From NCBI GenBank assembly GCA_013298185.1, contig JAAFJQ010000004.1, positions 1 through 57,495 on the forward strand: a DNA stretch of 57,495 nt, in the 5' to 3' direction. This stretch comes from Deinococcales bacterium. GTDB taxonomy: Bacteria > Deinococcota > Deinococci > Deinococcales > JAAFIG01. Shown piece by piece: positions 7,447 through 15,956 of this stretch. Positions within the stretch are counted from its first letter, which is position 1. Every line of letters starts with the position of its first letter. The notes beneath the pieces were generated by a model. That model worked only from the letters and a program-made list of their open reading frames with translations, had not been told where the DNA came from and ran no database searches. A program made the position numbers and the translations under genes.

Positions 7447-9495
7447 TTAGACGAAAAAAAGTTTAGGGTTCTTTTCAAACTTTCGGTATTCGCCAACAAT
7501 GCCTGTATTCGGTATCACTTCACGTCTAAATTCGCTCCAAAATGGTTTTTTAACGTTACTACTATTCCAAATATAGTGTACTTTGTAATCAAATAAATCG
7601 CAGTGCTGTAACTCGGTTTTTCTATCTTGGGGTATTTCCTCGAGTACCGTAGTCACAAAGGTTTTGCGCCCTGTGGCATCGTAACCAATGTTGTCTGCCA
7701 TTGCCATAAAAATCGCTTCGTTGTCGTCTGGTTTTTCGTGTTTTTTGCGTTTGCGTAAAAACACTATGCTGCTTTTCACCCCTGCATCGTAATGCGAAAA
7801 AGCAAATTGTGGAAAACTAACCACCGCTAAAATTTGAAAGTGTTCGAGTAACCAGTCGCGTACTCCTTGCAAGGAAGCGTTGGTTAAAATCCCATCTGGC
7901 AAAATAACAGCAGCTTTACCTGTGCCTGCTTTTAGAAAACTGTGAATCCGCTCGAGGAATAAAATCTCGGTTTTGACACTGGCTCTGGCTTTGACATTTT
8001 TAGCGCCGCGTTTGCTGTCGCCCTCAGCTTGGGCGCTGTCGTCTGGGTCTGTACCCGTTGTGGATTTAGAAACGTATTTGCGGAGTTGGAACTGCCCTAA
8101 GAAATCTTCGCCTTTTTCGGATGCTTTGACCACACTACCAAATGGTGGGTTGGTGTAAATTCGGGTGATCACAGTGTCGTTTAGTTCTGGGCGTTTTTCT
8201 TGAATTTTGCCCAAAAAATCCAGTGCATCATGTCCAATAACGTTGGTGTGTCCGTCATCATGAATAATCATGTTCATTTTGGCTACTCGAGCCAGTTCTT
8301 CATTGATTTCAATGCCAAATAAGTTCTTAGCTGCAAAGTCATGCCAATAGCGGTAATGTGCTTTACTTTCTTGTATATCATCTTGATAATTTGGGAAGCT
8401 GTGAGTGGCTAAGTCACGAATGTAATCAAGGGCATACAATAAAAATCCGCCTGAGCCACATGCTGGGTCTAACACTTTGTCGTCACTACTGGGTGGCAGC
8501 ATATGAATCGCAAAGGCAATCAGTTCTCGAGGCGTGAAATACTGTCCAAAATCGCCTTTGAAAAATCCGCCCATGAATTCTTCAAATGCCACGCCTTTGG
8601 TATCTAAATCAGTTTCGCTTAATGAAATACTTTCGATGTGTTCAACTACTTGGGCTAGGATATTGGCTTCGACGTTAATACGGTCTGTAAATACATCAGG
8701 TTCGTTTTTCTTTTCGATTTCGTACAGTTGGTAAATGCGTTTAGCAAGTTCATCATTGGTTTCTTGGGTTCGGCGCTGGAATTGGTATGGATCGCCTTTT
8801 ACATGTTTTGAATTGGTTTCATCTCGAATTTTGACAAAAATAATCTTTGAAAACTCACCAAAAGCAGCTATAGCACTGCGCTTACCACCTTCCCAAAGGG
8901 TTTGATGGCATTTGCGAATTGCTCCGCGTAAATCTTCTCGAGCCACCGCTGATAAGTCTTTACCTTTTACCCATCTAAAAAAACGCCATTCTGGAGGGCT
9001 GCCATATTTAACAGGTAAATCAGCAATCACATTTTTTTGCCGCTCGAGGTTTGGGTGCTTATCAAAATCTAAGAAACGGCGGGTAGAACCAGCCACCACA
9101 CCCGCAAATCTCGAGTCTAAGTTTGAACGGTTGCCGCAAGCTTGTTCGATGGCTTGATTGAATTCTGCATCGCTGATGCCATCGCGTTTACATTCAATTA
9201 CGATAAAGGGTTCTTTGCAGGTTGCATCCTTAAAAACCACAATATCGGCACGGTCATTGGCAGTTCGGCGTGGCACAATCACTTCAACACCAACTCGAGC
9301 CGCTTCGTATTCGTAGCGGTAAATCAGTTCGGCGTAAAATTCTGCACGGATTTTTTCTTCGGGGTCAGACCATCGTTCCGTGTGGCTTCCCCATGCAACA
9401 TAAATGATTTTTTCGGTTTTTCCATCGCCTTTAAAATCAATCAAACCATCTGCAATAGCGCGATCAAGATATTTCTCTGGCACAAAAGGTTGCAT
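7447..9495 (-). CDS. Nuclease-DNA adenine methyltransferase fusion (HsdR_N-like domain plus N6_Mtase, BcgI-A-like)
   Basis: 682 residues. The N-terminal part resembles the HsdR N-terminal nuclease: RADIVVFKD with Asp 84, then FIVIECKR with Glu 101 and Lys 103, a PD-(D/E)XK site. The methylase has an HsdM-like helical region, FGQYFTPRELI, the SAM-binding DPACGSGGF (343-351) and the catalytic NPPF (449-452) of gamma-type N6-adenine methylases. Nuclease and methylase in one chain with a separate S subunit match BcgI-type (type IIB) enzymes; no HsdR translocase gene lies nearby. TAGAAT lies 6 nt before the ATG, so a leaderless mRNA is likely. hsdS follows after 23 bp. Confidence 0.85.
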   Translation of the reverse strand: MQPFVPEKYLDRAIADGLIDFKGDGKTEKIIYVAWGSHTERWSDPEEKIRAEFYAELIYRYEYEAARVGVEVIVPRRTANDRADIVVFKDATCKEPFIVIECKRDGISDAEFNQAIEQACGNRSNLDSRFAGVVAGSTRRFLDFDKHPNLERQKNVIADLPVKYGSPPEWRFFRWVKGKDLSAVAREDLRGAIRKCHQTLWEGGKRSAIAAFGEFSKIIFVKIRDETNSKHVKGDPYQFQRRTQETNDELAKRIYQLYEIEKKNEPDVFTDRINVEANILAQVVEHIESISLSETDLDTKGVAFEEFMGGFFKGDFGQYFTPRELIAFAIHMLPPSSDDKVLDPACGSGGFLLYALDYIRDLATHSFPNYQDDIQESKAHYRYWHDFAAKNLFGIEINEELARVAKMNMIIHDDGHTNVIGHDALDFLGKIQEKRPELNDTVITRIYTNPPFGSVVKASEKGEDFLGQFQLRKYVSKSTTGTDPDDSAQAEGDSKRGAKNVKARASVKTEILFLERIHSFLKAGTGKAAVILPDGILTNASLQGVRDWLLEHFQILAVVSFPQFAFSHYDAGVKSSIVFLRKRKKHEKPDDNEAIFMAMADNIGYDATGRKTFVTTVLEEIPQDRKTELQHCDLFDYKVHYIWNSSNVKKPFWSEFRREVIPNTGIVGEYRKFEKNPKLFFV

Positions 9496-9507
9496 CTTGG
9501 CATTCTA
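9496..9507 (-). promoter_or_regulatory. Leaderless -10 box for the R-M operon
   Basis: TAGAAT (minus strand, 9507-9502) is 6 nt before the ATG at 9495; no SD is visible. Confidence 0.5.
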
Positions 9508-9572
9508 ACTTGGGTATGGCTTTTGAATCCAATTCGGAAATGGCATTCTTTGCAAATCATTGGCTTTTAGTC

Positions 9573-10046
9573 TTACGCCACCATTGGCTTACTGGTTTTC
9601 CCGCTTAAACTCCTGAACCTCGAGACGGCATTGACATCTTGGGCTAACTCGAGCATGTCTGGGTAAATATCATCAGCGTAGTACGCCAGTGCGGTCAGCC
9701 CTTCGGCAAAGACTTCGTAACGCAAGGCTGAAATTGGTAATTCAACCGTCAGGGTGACATCTTCGTCTTCGTCCAAAACAAACTTGGCTAAGTTCATTTC
9801 ACGGTTGAAGTGCAGCATGGCTTCCATGGTGTGAACTCGGGTTTTCTCGAGTTCTGGTTGTGGTACAAATGGCGAGATGGTCATATACAACCAGTTTTCG
9901 GTCAGGCGCATGTAAATCGTAAAAAAACCATTTTCGCCTTTGAAGCCGGTGCGCCAAACGCCATCGCCAATGGTTTCAAAGCTCCAGCCGTATTCGCCGA
10001 AGAATTGTTCTACTGTTTGTGAATTGACTTCCGTCACAACCTGCAT
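9573..10046 (-). CDS. YbjN-like / type III chaperone-fold protein
   Basis: 157 residues, no signal peptide or membrane segment. It has an alternating beta-strand pattern (WRTGFKGENGFFTIYMRLTENWLYMTISPF), a helix with MEAMLHFNREMNLAKFVLDEDEDVTL and a C-terminal helix. This resembles YbjN-domain proteins, which share the fold of type III secretion chaperones and are found as stress-related or co-chaperone-like proteins; the assignment rests on pattern only. It lies 18 bp downstream of the DUF4388-peroxiredoxin gene on the same strand and is probably co-transcribed with it. An acidic protein of unknown function would be the safe description. Confidence 0.5.
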   Translation of the reverse strand: MQVVTEVNSQTVEQFFGEYGWSFETIGDGVWRTGFKGENGFFTIYMRLTENWLYMTISPFVPQPELEKTRVHTMEAMLHFNREMNLAKFVLDEDEDVTLTVELPISALRYEVFAEGLTALAYYADDIYPDMLELAQDVNAVSRFRSLSGKTSKPMVA

Positions 10047-10064
10047 TCTAACCCCAAGAGGGGT

Positions 10065-11336
10065 TTATTGTTGCCCCCACTGCTCGAGGGCTTTTATAGA
10101 GATATGCTCGCTGGCGTTACCGCCGTACAACGCAGCTTCGATGCGTAAATCCTTGCCAATTAAAAAATCCGCTGGCATTCGGGTGGCTTCGCCGTCGGGG
10201 CTGCCGTGGGCAATGCCAAGTTTTTGTCCCTCGAGAAAGTTGCCAATTCCTGTTGGTGAGAACGAAGCTAGAAATCCGAGTAAACTGCGGTTTGTGCCGT
10301 ATAGGGTATGAATTGCATCGTCGGGGTCGGCCAGCAGCGGGAATGGTGGACGCTGTTGTCCAACTCTGGCGCGTAGGCTTTTTACACTCGAGCCAAAAAC
10401 CCCAATCACTTGCACGCCAAGCCGCTCGAGTCGTGGGTAACTCTCAATCAGTTGATGCACCCGTAAATTACAAAATGGGCAACCAGCATGACGAAAAAAA
10501 GCCAGTAAGGTTTTCTTGCCACGTAAACTGCCCAAAGAAACGTTTGAGCCATCTAAGCTCGGTAAGGTAAATGCAGGGGACAGCTCGCCAATTTTCAGAC
10601 GTGAATAGCTGCGTTGCACACCGCGTTGCGCGGCTCGAGGTTCAATCAAACCCACTTGCTCGAGGTGAATGATATGGGCAACCAGTTCATCCCAACCGAG
10701 GACTGCATGAACTCCAACTTCAGCCAAGCTGGTGTTGCCATCTATGGCATTGAGGATATTCCAATGAATTGGCATTAAGCCGCGTAGACTACTCGAGAAA
10801 TCTCCGACTCGCTCAGCGATGTTGTACACCGCTTCTGGCACAAGGTCAGGTAGTTGAATTTGCGTGAGTTCATCGGTGCGCCGTGCCACTTCGAGCATGA
10901 TTGGCTCGAGGTTTAAGCTCAGTTCAAATGCGCCAACCGGTTCGCCAGTGATAAATTCAAATTCGCCTTGGTTGGTGTCCCACAGATAAAACAAGCCCAC
11001 TTCGGCTCGCCAGCGCAGGCACTGCTCGAGTTTTTCTTGCCCGAGGACTTGTATCAATTGCAGGTTTTTGCCTTGCGACATGGCAAAGCCAAGTTCACCA
11101 ACGGTTTGGGCTGGTACACCAAATTTCAGTAAGACATCGGCGAGTTTGGGTACGCTGCGCCCAGATACACCAACCAAGCGCCCTTCGCGTAGGGCAAGTT
11201 TGAGTTCGAGTTGCTGGTTTTTTGGGGTTAAACGCAGAACACCGGTTTTTTGACCACTCGAGAAGAGTTGTAGGATTTCAGCCACACCCAAAACATCCAG
11301 TGTTCCTGCCAAGGTCTGAGAAGTCAACATGCCCAT
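10065..11336 (-). CDS. DUF4388 domain fused to a peroxiredoxin-like (AhpC/TSA) domain
   Basis: About 423 residues from the ATG at 11336; a longer version from 11372 is possible but lacks signals. Residues 1-110 are a DUF4388 (PatA-like N-terminal) domain: LAGTLDVLGVAEILQLFSSGQKTGVLRL. A middle helical part (to about 255) has a winged-helix-like look. The C-terminal part is a thioredoxin-fold AhpC/TSA domain: LSPAFTLPSLDG, then FFRHAGCPFCNLRV with a CxxC, and an LADPDD segment typical of peroxiredoxins. DUF4388 is usually joined to response-regulator or motility modules, so linkage to a redox domain is unusual. It may couple peroxide or thiol status to a regulatory partner. It sits between yugP and the YbjN-like gene. 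Confidence 0.75.
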   Translation of the reverse strand: MGMLTSQTLAGTLDVLGVAEILQLFSSGQKTGVLRLTPKNQQLELKLALREGRLVGVSGRSVPKLADVLLKFGVPAQTVGELGFAMSQGKNLQLIQVLGQEKLEQCLRWRAEVGLFYLWDTNQGEFEFITGEPVGAFELSLNLEPIMLEVARRTDELTQIQLPDLVPEAVYNIAERVGDFSSSLRGLMPIHWNILNAIDGNTSLAEVGVHAVLGWDELVAHIIHLEQVGLIEPRAAQRGVQRSYSRLKIGELSPAFTLPSLDGSNVSLGSLRGKKTLLAFFRHAGCPFCNLRVHQLIESYPRLERLGVQVIGVFGSSVKSLRARVGQQRPPFPLLADPDDAIHTLYGTNRSLLGFLASFSPTGIGNFLEGQKLGIAHGSPDGEATRMPADFLIGKDLRIEAALYGGNASEHISIKALEQWGQQ

Positions 11337-11381
11337 GCTTGTTATACGCAAGTCATGGGCATGTTGGATCAAAAAGAAAAA

Positions 11382-12092
11382 TTATTCGTCGCTGCCACCA
11401 CGTAACATGTTCAGGTAGTACAACAACTGCAAGGCACTGGCAACAGCTGCAATCACATAGGTCATGGCAGCCGCATTTAGCACTTTGCGAGCGCCAGCGT
11501 TTTCTTCTCGGCTGAGGTAGCCGTTGTTCTCGAGCAGTGCCAAAGCGCGGTTGCTGGCATCAAATTCGACAGGCAGTGTCACCAAATGGAACAGCAGCAC
11601 AGCAGCTAAGCCAATGATACCGATGATCAACAGTGGTTTGCCCAGAGCGCCACCTCCGAACATGATCATCATCACACCTGCCATCAGTGCCATGTTACCG
11701 AGGTTGGCAACTGCGCCAAGTGGCATGGCGAGTTTGGCTCGAGCCACCAGTGGAGCGTACATTTTGGCGTCTTGGATGGCGTGTCCGACTTCGTGAGCTG
11801 CAACTGCCAGTGCGGCTAAGCTCGGGCTGGCATAGTTGGGTTCTGATAAGCGCACGGTTTTCGACATCGGGTCGTAGTGGTCGGTCAGCATGCCCGGTGT
11901 GGCTTCGACTTGAACGTGTTGCAAACCATGAGCGTCGAGGATGTCACGGGCGACTTCTGCGCCGGTTAAATCCTTAGAATTATGCACTTGCGAGTACTTA
12001 CGAAAGGTTGAACTTAAAAAGCCTTGTCCGAGCATCCCCATGCCAAAAATCACTGCCATTAGTATTAAACCCATTGGATCAAATCCAAACAT
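11382..12092 (-). CDS. yugP: Neutral zinc metallopeptidase, YugP family
   Basis: 236 residues. An N-terminal membrane helix (LILMAVIFGMGMLGQGF) is followed by the catalytic HEVGH (100-104) in AAHEVGHAIQDAK, then three hydrophobic segments (about 125-190) and a final helix near 215. This is the classical layout of the YugP (DUF2296) membrane-embedded HExxH peptidases. Substrates are unknown; a housekeeping role at the inner membrane is assumed. GGAGG lies about 7 nt before the ATG, so this gene uses an ordinary leader. It is the first of the minus-strand run yugP, DUF4388-peroxiredoxin, YbjN-like. Confidence 0.85.
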   Translation of the reverse strand: MFGFDPMGLILMAVIFGMGMLGQGFLSSTFRKYSQVHNSKDLTGAEVARDILDAHGLQHVQVEATPGMLTDHYDPMSKTVRLSEPNYASPSLAALAVAAHEVGHAIQDAKMYAPLVARAKLAMPLGAVANLGNMALMAGVMMIMFGGGALGKPLLIIGIIGLAAVLLFHLVTLPVEFDASNRALALLENNGYLSREENAGARKVLNAAAMTYVIAAVASALQLLYYLNMLRGGSDE

Positions 12093-12171
12093 ATCTTCCT
12101 CCGACTCGGGTCAAAAGCAGACCCAGAGTGACGCTGATTTTAGCAAGTTTGTTTTGATATGTTGATTCTAA

Positions 12172-12202
12172 AAAACACCTTTAAGTTACAATTGGTGTTT
12201 TT
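12172..12202 (-). terminator. Hairpin terminator after the M42 peptidase gene
   Basis: AAAACACC (12172-12179) pairs with GGTGTTTT (12194-12201) across a 14-nt loop. Reading leftwards the stem is followed by a T-rich run, so it can end the minus-strand transcript; it is nearly symmetrical. Confidence 0.6.
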
Positions 12203-12292
12203 GATTGTACTGGACACAAAAAACCCTAGAATCTCGAGGAACAGCCTTTGCTTAAGAAAACTGGTTTTTGCTCGTTAAGCACAACTTAAACC

Positions 12293-13339
12293 TTAACGCA
12301 AGTACTCGAGCAGCAACTTACTTGTCTCGAGCAGCGCATTGACATGGGTGCGCTCATACGCATGGCTCGCATCCACACCAGGTCCAATCAGGGCGCAACG
12401 CGCATCTAAGCCAGCATTCCAAGCAGCGGTGGCATCCGAGCTGTAATACGGGTAAATGTCCACTTTTAAGTCTATCCCAGCTCGAGTCGCGGCTCGGCGC
12501 AAGGCATTGCTTAAATTGTGGTCATACGGTCCGCTCGAGTCTTTGACACAAAGCGTGCAGTGCATTTCTGAACTGGTTTGACCATCGCCAATGGCTGCCA
12601 TGTCCACAGCAATCACATCGGTTACATCGGTTGCTACCACGCCAGCTGCACCATGCCCGACTTCTTCATAATTGCTGATGATAAAATCCACTCGAGCCGA
12701 GGGTTTTTTCTTTTGTTGCAGCAATTCTTGAGTGACTGCCAGCAAAATCGCCACACCAGCTTTGTTATCTAAAAACCTTGATTTGATGTAGCCATTTTCA
12801 AAGACTTCGGTGCGTGGTTGCCAAGAAACAAAATCACCTACGGCAATACCAAGCGCTCGAGCATCAGCAGCACCAAGAATCGCCCGACCATCGAGCATGG
12901 CATCAAGGCGAATCTCCAAGGTTTCGGAGGAGCGTTTGTTTTCCGATAATGCCGCGCCCCAAACATGGGTGGATTGACGCACATTGACCACAGTTCCCGA
13001 CAGCACCCGACCAGATTGGGTGTGGACTTGGCAGTATTCGCCTTCGACTGTCCCCCAGTCGTAACCACCCAGCATAGACAAACGCAAACGCCCGTTGTAC
13101 TTGATTTCTTTGACCATTGCGCCAAGTGTATCCACATGTGCCAGCACCGCTCGAGGCGCACCTTTGCTACCGGGTATGCTCCAGCGCAAACCGCCTTTAT
13201 GGGCAAAACTGGGTTTTGCCCCAATTGCAATTAATTCGCGCTCGAGCCACTGCAAGGCTTCTGTGGTGAAACCCGTCGGTGAGGGAATATCGAGCAAAGC
13301 CCGCAGGGATTGCAGCATTTTAGAAGAATCGAGCGCCAT
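12293..13339 (-). CDS. M42 family metallopeptidase (glutamyl/tetrahedral aminopeptidase type)
   Basis: 348 residues, the normal M42 length. Metal and catalytic elements are visible in order: AHVDTLG (first His/Asp), RFLDNKAG (bridging Asp), NYEEVGHGA (general-base Glu and metal Glu), AVDMAA (Asp) and GVDASHAYERTH (C-terminal His). These dodecameric cytosolic aminopeptidases trim peptides left by the proteasome or proteases. TAGACT lies 7 nt before the ATG (13352-13347), and TTTTTGACG immediately precedes that box, the same 5' context as the CAP lipoprotein gene at 27081. It is monocistronic, with a hairpin after the stop. Confidence 0.9.
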   Translation of the reverse strand: MALDSSKMLQSLRALLDIPSPTGFTTEALQWLERELIAIGAKPSFAHKGGLRWSIPGSKGAPRAVLAHVDTLGAMVKEIKYNGRLRLSMLGGYDWGTVEGEYCQVHTQSGRVLSGTVVNVRQSTHVWGAALSENKRSSETLEIRLDAMLDGRAILGAADARALGIAVGDFVSWQPRTEVFENGYIKSRFLDNKAGVAILLAVTQELLQQKKKPSARVDFIISNYEEVGHGAAGVVATDVTDVIAVDMAAIGDGQTSSEMHCTLCVKDSSGPYDHNLSNALRRAATRAGIDLKVDIYPYYSSDATAAWNAGLDARCALIGPGVDASHAYERTHVNALLETSKLLLEYLR

Positions 13340-13352
13340 TTGTTACAGTCTA
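13340..13352 (-). promoter_or_regulatory. Leaderless -10 box for the M42 peptidase
   Basis: TAGACT (minus strand, 13352-13347), 7 nt before the start. The sequence TTTTTGACGTAGACT is shared with the promoter of the CAP lipoprotein gene near 27087. Confidence 0.55.
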
Positions 13353-13428
13353 CGTCAAAAAGAGGCAATGCGCTTTAGATCTGAACTTTATTTGTGATTA
13401 AGCCCACTTTCGCTCGAGGTCTAATACC

Positions 13429-13674
13429 TTGATAAACCCTACCATTTTGCTTTTTTATATTGGCTTTGTGTCTCGAGCTTTTATCAAAGAAACCGATCTT
13501 CCCGAAATCAGTCTTGGGTTTTACCGCGCTCATCGTGCCAGAAGCCGTTTTGATTTTGATTTGGAAATCGCATTTGAGGCTGACGACCTGCTCGAGGTGT
13601 TGCGTTTTGTTTTACGTCAGCCGAGCGGCTGGCATCTGCGCGATGCCAACGGCGTGTTGCTTATTTTGGTTTAG
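13429..13674 (+). CDS. Hypothetical small protein
   Basis: Up to 81 residues from a TTG at 13429; the true start is unclear, and a GTG slightly further in is equally possible. No family is recognised. The middle is rich in Phe, Arg and Asp, and the end is an amphipathic Leu/Val segment (DDLLEVLRFVLRQ). Support is modest: the frame contains in-frame CTCGAG copies at the normal density of local genes, and its stop shares TTAG with the convergent DUF2805 gene, a pattern seen at two other convergent pairs here. It could be a chance ORF. Confidence 0.35.
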   Translation: MINPTILLFYIGFVSRAFIKETDLPEISLGFYRAHRARSRFDFDLEIAFEADDLLEVLRFVLRQPSGWHLRDANGVLLILV

Positions 13675-13916
13675 TGTTTTTGGTCATCGGATTTATGGCG
13701 GGTCACGGCTTTATCGCGGCGCTTACCAAGTTTGGTGATTCGTCCTTCGACCCGTTCACGCCAACGAATATAGGTTTTTTTACTCTGCACTTGGCGCATC
13801 AGGGTTTTGACTTCGGTTTCGGAAATCCCAAACTGCGCTTGTATCGCTTCAAATGGCGTTCGGTCTTCCCATGCCATTTGAATAATTCTATCGGTGTCCT
13901 CGAGTGAAAATTTCAT
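13671..13916 (-). CDS. DUF2805 / TIGR03643 family protein
   Basis: 81 residues from the ATG at 13916 (MKFSLEDTDRIIQMAWEDR). An upstream in-frame ATG at 14054 adds a low-complexity basic stretch unlike the family. The core (RTPFEAIQAQFGISETEVKTLMR, then SYxxWRERV-like YIRWRERVEGR) is the conserved helix-turn-helix-like pattern of this small family, followed by a basic tail. Function is unknown; the pattern suggests nucleic-acid binding. TATGCT lies 8 nt before the chosen start. It overlaps the convergent small ORF by 4 bp at TTAG. Confidence 0.75.
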   Translation of the reverse strand: MKFSLEDTDRIIQMAWEDRTPFEAIQAQFGISETEVKTLMRQVQSKKTYIRWRERVEGRITKLGKRRDKAVTRHKSDDQKH

Positions 13917-13930
13917 TGCGCTCGAGCATA
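13917..13930 (-). promoter_or_regulatory. Leaderless -10 box for the DUF2805 gene
   Basis: TATGCT (13930-13925, minus strand) lies 8 nt before the ATG at 13916; it overlaps a CTCGAG. Confidence 0.45.
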
Positions 13931-14205
13931 GCAAAATACGGTTGGTCACTTGCTCCAAACAATAAGAGAATTCTCTCATATTCTTTGGGTCAAGAAGCGA
14001 CCCTGTTTGTTTGGGATGGCTCTTTTTTCTTGGCTCAAGTCTCTTCTTAGGCAATAATCACATCGCCTGACCTCGAGTTTCACCTTTGACCAATGCTTCG
14101 GCTCGAGCCAACATTTTTTAATATCGTGGATTATTTTTCCCTCGAGTTTACACGGAGTTTACGCCCCCGTTGTAAAGTGCATTTAGTTTTATAAAAGGAG
14201 TCTGT

Positions 14206-15702
14206 ATGAAAAAAATTGGTATTGGCATTGTGATGTTGTTTCTGGCATTCTTTGTCGTTTCAGCACAGAGTGGTTTTCAAAGAATAGAAGGTTCGGCTCG
14301 AACCATTGGAATTGGTGCGAACGGCTCGGTTTGGATTGTTGGCAAAGACAACGCGCTTTACAACCGACAAGGGAACACTTGGAAAATGGTCGGAGGTTTC
14401 CCCAATGCAGCCAGGGTAGCGGTCAGCGCTCAAGGTAATCCTGTTGTTTTAACTTCAACTGGTCAGATTCTGATGTTCGTCAATGGTCGTTTCGAAGATG
14501 CAGGCTCGGGACTGGATATTGCCATTGGTGCAAATAATCATTTTTTTCGGGTGACTCGAGATGGAAGAATTTCTCAGTGGAACGGTTCAGGTTGGGGTCC
14601 TGGTTTTGGCAATGATGCCACGCGGATAGCGGTTGATCCAGCAGGTAATGTTTGGACCATCAGTCCTCAACGTGCCATTGCTCGGTACAATGGCACAACC
14701 AAGCAAAATTTACCCGGTAGTGCCATCAGCCTGACCATTTCTGCCAAGGGATCGGTTTACATGATTGGTGATGATGTGCGAACCATTTCTGAATGGACTG
14801 GCACAAATTGGAAAAAAGTCATGGAATTTGGCGAAGCGGCTCAAATGGCGGCTGATCCGCAAAATAAGTTTTGGGTTCTTTCAACCAATTTTGCAATTTC
14901 AACCAATGGAAATTCAAATATTACTGTCAGCCAGTCCAGCAATAATCCCAACCAAAACCCCAGTTCAACTCCGAATACCAATATCAACACGCCAGTTGCT
15001 CCGAATCCAAGCACCAATCAAGCAACAGCAAACTCACCTACCTTCCAAACTATTGAAGGATTGGCAACTGCCATCAGTATCAATAGCCAAGGGGCTGTTT
15101 GGGTGGTTGGAACTGATAAAAATTTGTATCGTCGCACAGGCAATACATGGCAACAAGTTGTTGTTCCAAACGCGAAGCGTATTGCTGTTTCTGGTGACGG
15201 AGAAGTTGCCGTACTTCTCGAGAATAGTACAATGCAAATTTATCTTGGAGATAAATCTCAAAACATTCCTGGTCAGGCATTAGATATTGCTGTCGGAGCA
15301 AACGGTGATTTTTATCATATTGGTCTGAGTGGAACGCTCTACAAGTGGAATGCTTCCAATCAGAATTGGGGACCAAGTTTTGGCAACGATGCAGCTCAAT
15401 TAGCTGTTGACCCACAAGGCAACCCTTGGACGCTGAGTAAAACAGGTGTGATTGCCCGTTATAACGGAACGAATAAGCAAATTATTGAAGGGCAAGCCTT
15501 TAGCATCACGGTTTCTGCCAGAGGTTCTGTATTTGTGCTTGGGTCTGACTATAAGACCATTTATCGCTGGACTGGTTCGGGTTGGAAAGTTGTGGCGGAG
15601 TACCCGAACGCTGCGGTGATTGCGGCTGATCCTCAAGACAGAATGTGGGTGCTTGGTAAGAATTCAGCCATTGGTTTTATTGATTCTATCGAAATAAAGT
15701 AA
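14206..15702 (+). CDS. Secreted tectonin-like beta-propeller protein, internally duplicated
   Basis: 498 residues. The signal peptide is residues 1 to about 20 (KKIGIGIVMLFLAFFVVSAQS). Two homologous halves (about 22-235 and 275-495) are each built of about six tectonin-type repeats such as ISINSQGAVWVVGTDKNLYRRTGNTWQQV. They are joined by an Asn/Pro/Ser/Thr-rich linker of about 40 residues. Tectonin propellers bind carbohydrate or lipid headgroups in other organisms, so an extracellular lectin-like role is possible but not shown. AAAGGAG lies before the ATG, with TATAAA further up, so the leader is normal. Only two CTCGAG copies occur in 1.5 kb, well below the local density, which may indicate transfer. 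A strong terminator follows. Confidence 0.75.
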   Translation: MKKIGIGIVMLFLAFFVVSAQSGFQRIEGSARTIGIGANGSVWIVGKDNALYNRQGNTWKMVGGFPNAARVAVSAQGNPVVLTSTGQILMFVNGRFEDAGSGLDIAIGANNHFFRVTRDGRISQWNGSGWGPGFGNDATRIAVDPAGNVWTISPQRAIARYNGTTKQNLPGSAISLTISAKGSVYMIGDDVRTISEWTGTNWKKVMEFGEAAQMAADPQNKFWVLSTNFAISTNGNSNITVSQSSNNPNQNPSSTPNTNINTPVAPNPSTNQATANSPTFQTIEGLATAISINSQGAVWVVGTDKNLYRRTGNTWQQVVVPNAKRIAVSGDGEVAVLLENSTMQIYLGDKSQNIPGQALDIAVGANGDFYHIGLSGTLYKWNASNQNWGPSFGNDAAQLAVDPQGNPWTLSKTGVIARYNGTNKQIIEGQAFSITVSARGSVFVLGSDYKTIYRWTGSGWKVVAEYPNAAVIAADPQDRMWVLGKNSAIGFIDSIEIK

Positions 15703-15721
15703 ACACAAAACTTGTTACTCG

Positions 15722-15753
15722 AGCCACTCTTAGAAATAAGGGTGGCTTTTTTG
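15722..15753 (+). terminator. Intrinsic terminator after the tectonin-like gene
   Basis: A 10-bp stem (AGCCACTCTT / AAGGGTGGCT, one G-T pair) with loop AGAAAT, followed by a run of Ts. Confidence 0.9.
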
Positions 15754-15944
15754 CTTCAAGACTTGCGGTTTGCATCTCGAGTTTCAGATTTTAGGGCTGA
15801 TTGTCGAACCTGATTGATTGGTTAGCTTTGCTCGAGTTTCATCCTCTGCAATCAAGTGACTGCTTTCCTCGAGCAGTGGCAAGAGCGTATTGCGTTCATG
15901 CCAAGGTCATACTTAACTCAAATAAACATTGTCATTCACTGTGC

Positions 15945-15956
15945 TACAATTTCACC
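15945..15956 (+). promoter_or_regulatory. Leaderless -10 box of the antitoxin gene
   Basis: TACAAT (15945-15950), 6 nt before the ATG at 15957; no SD. Confidence 0.55.
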
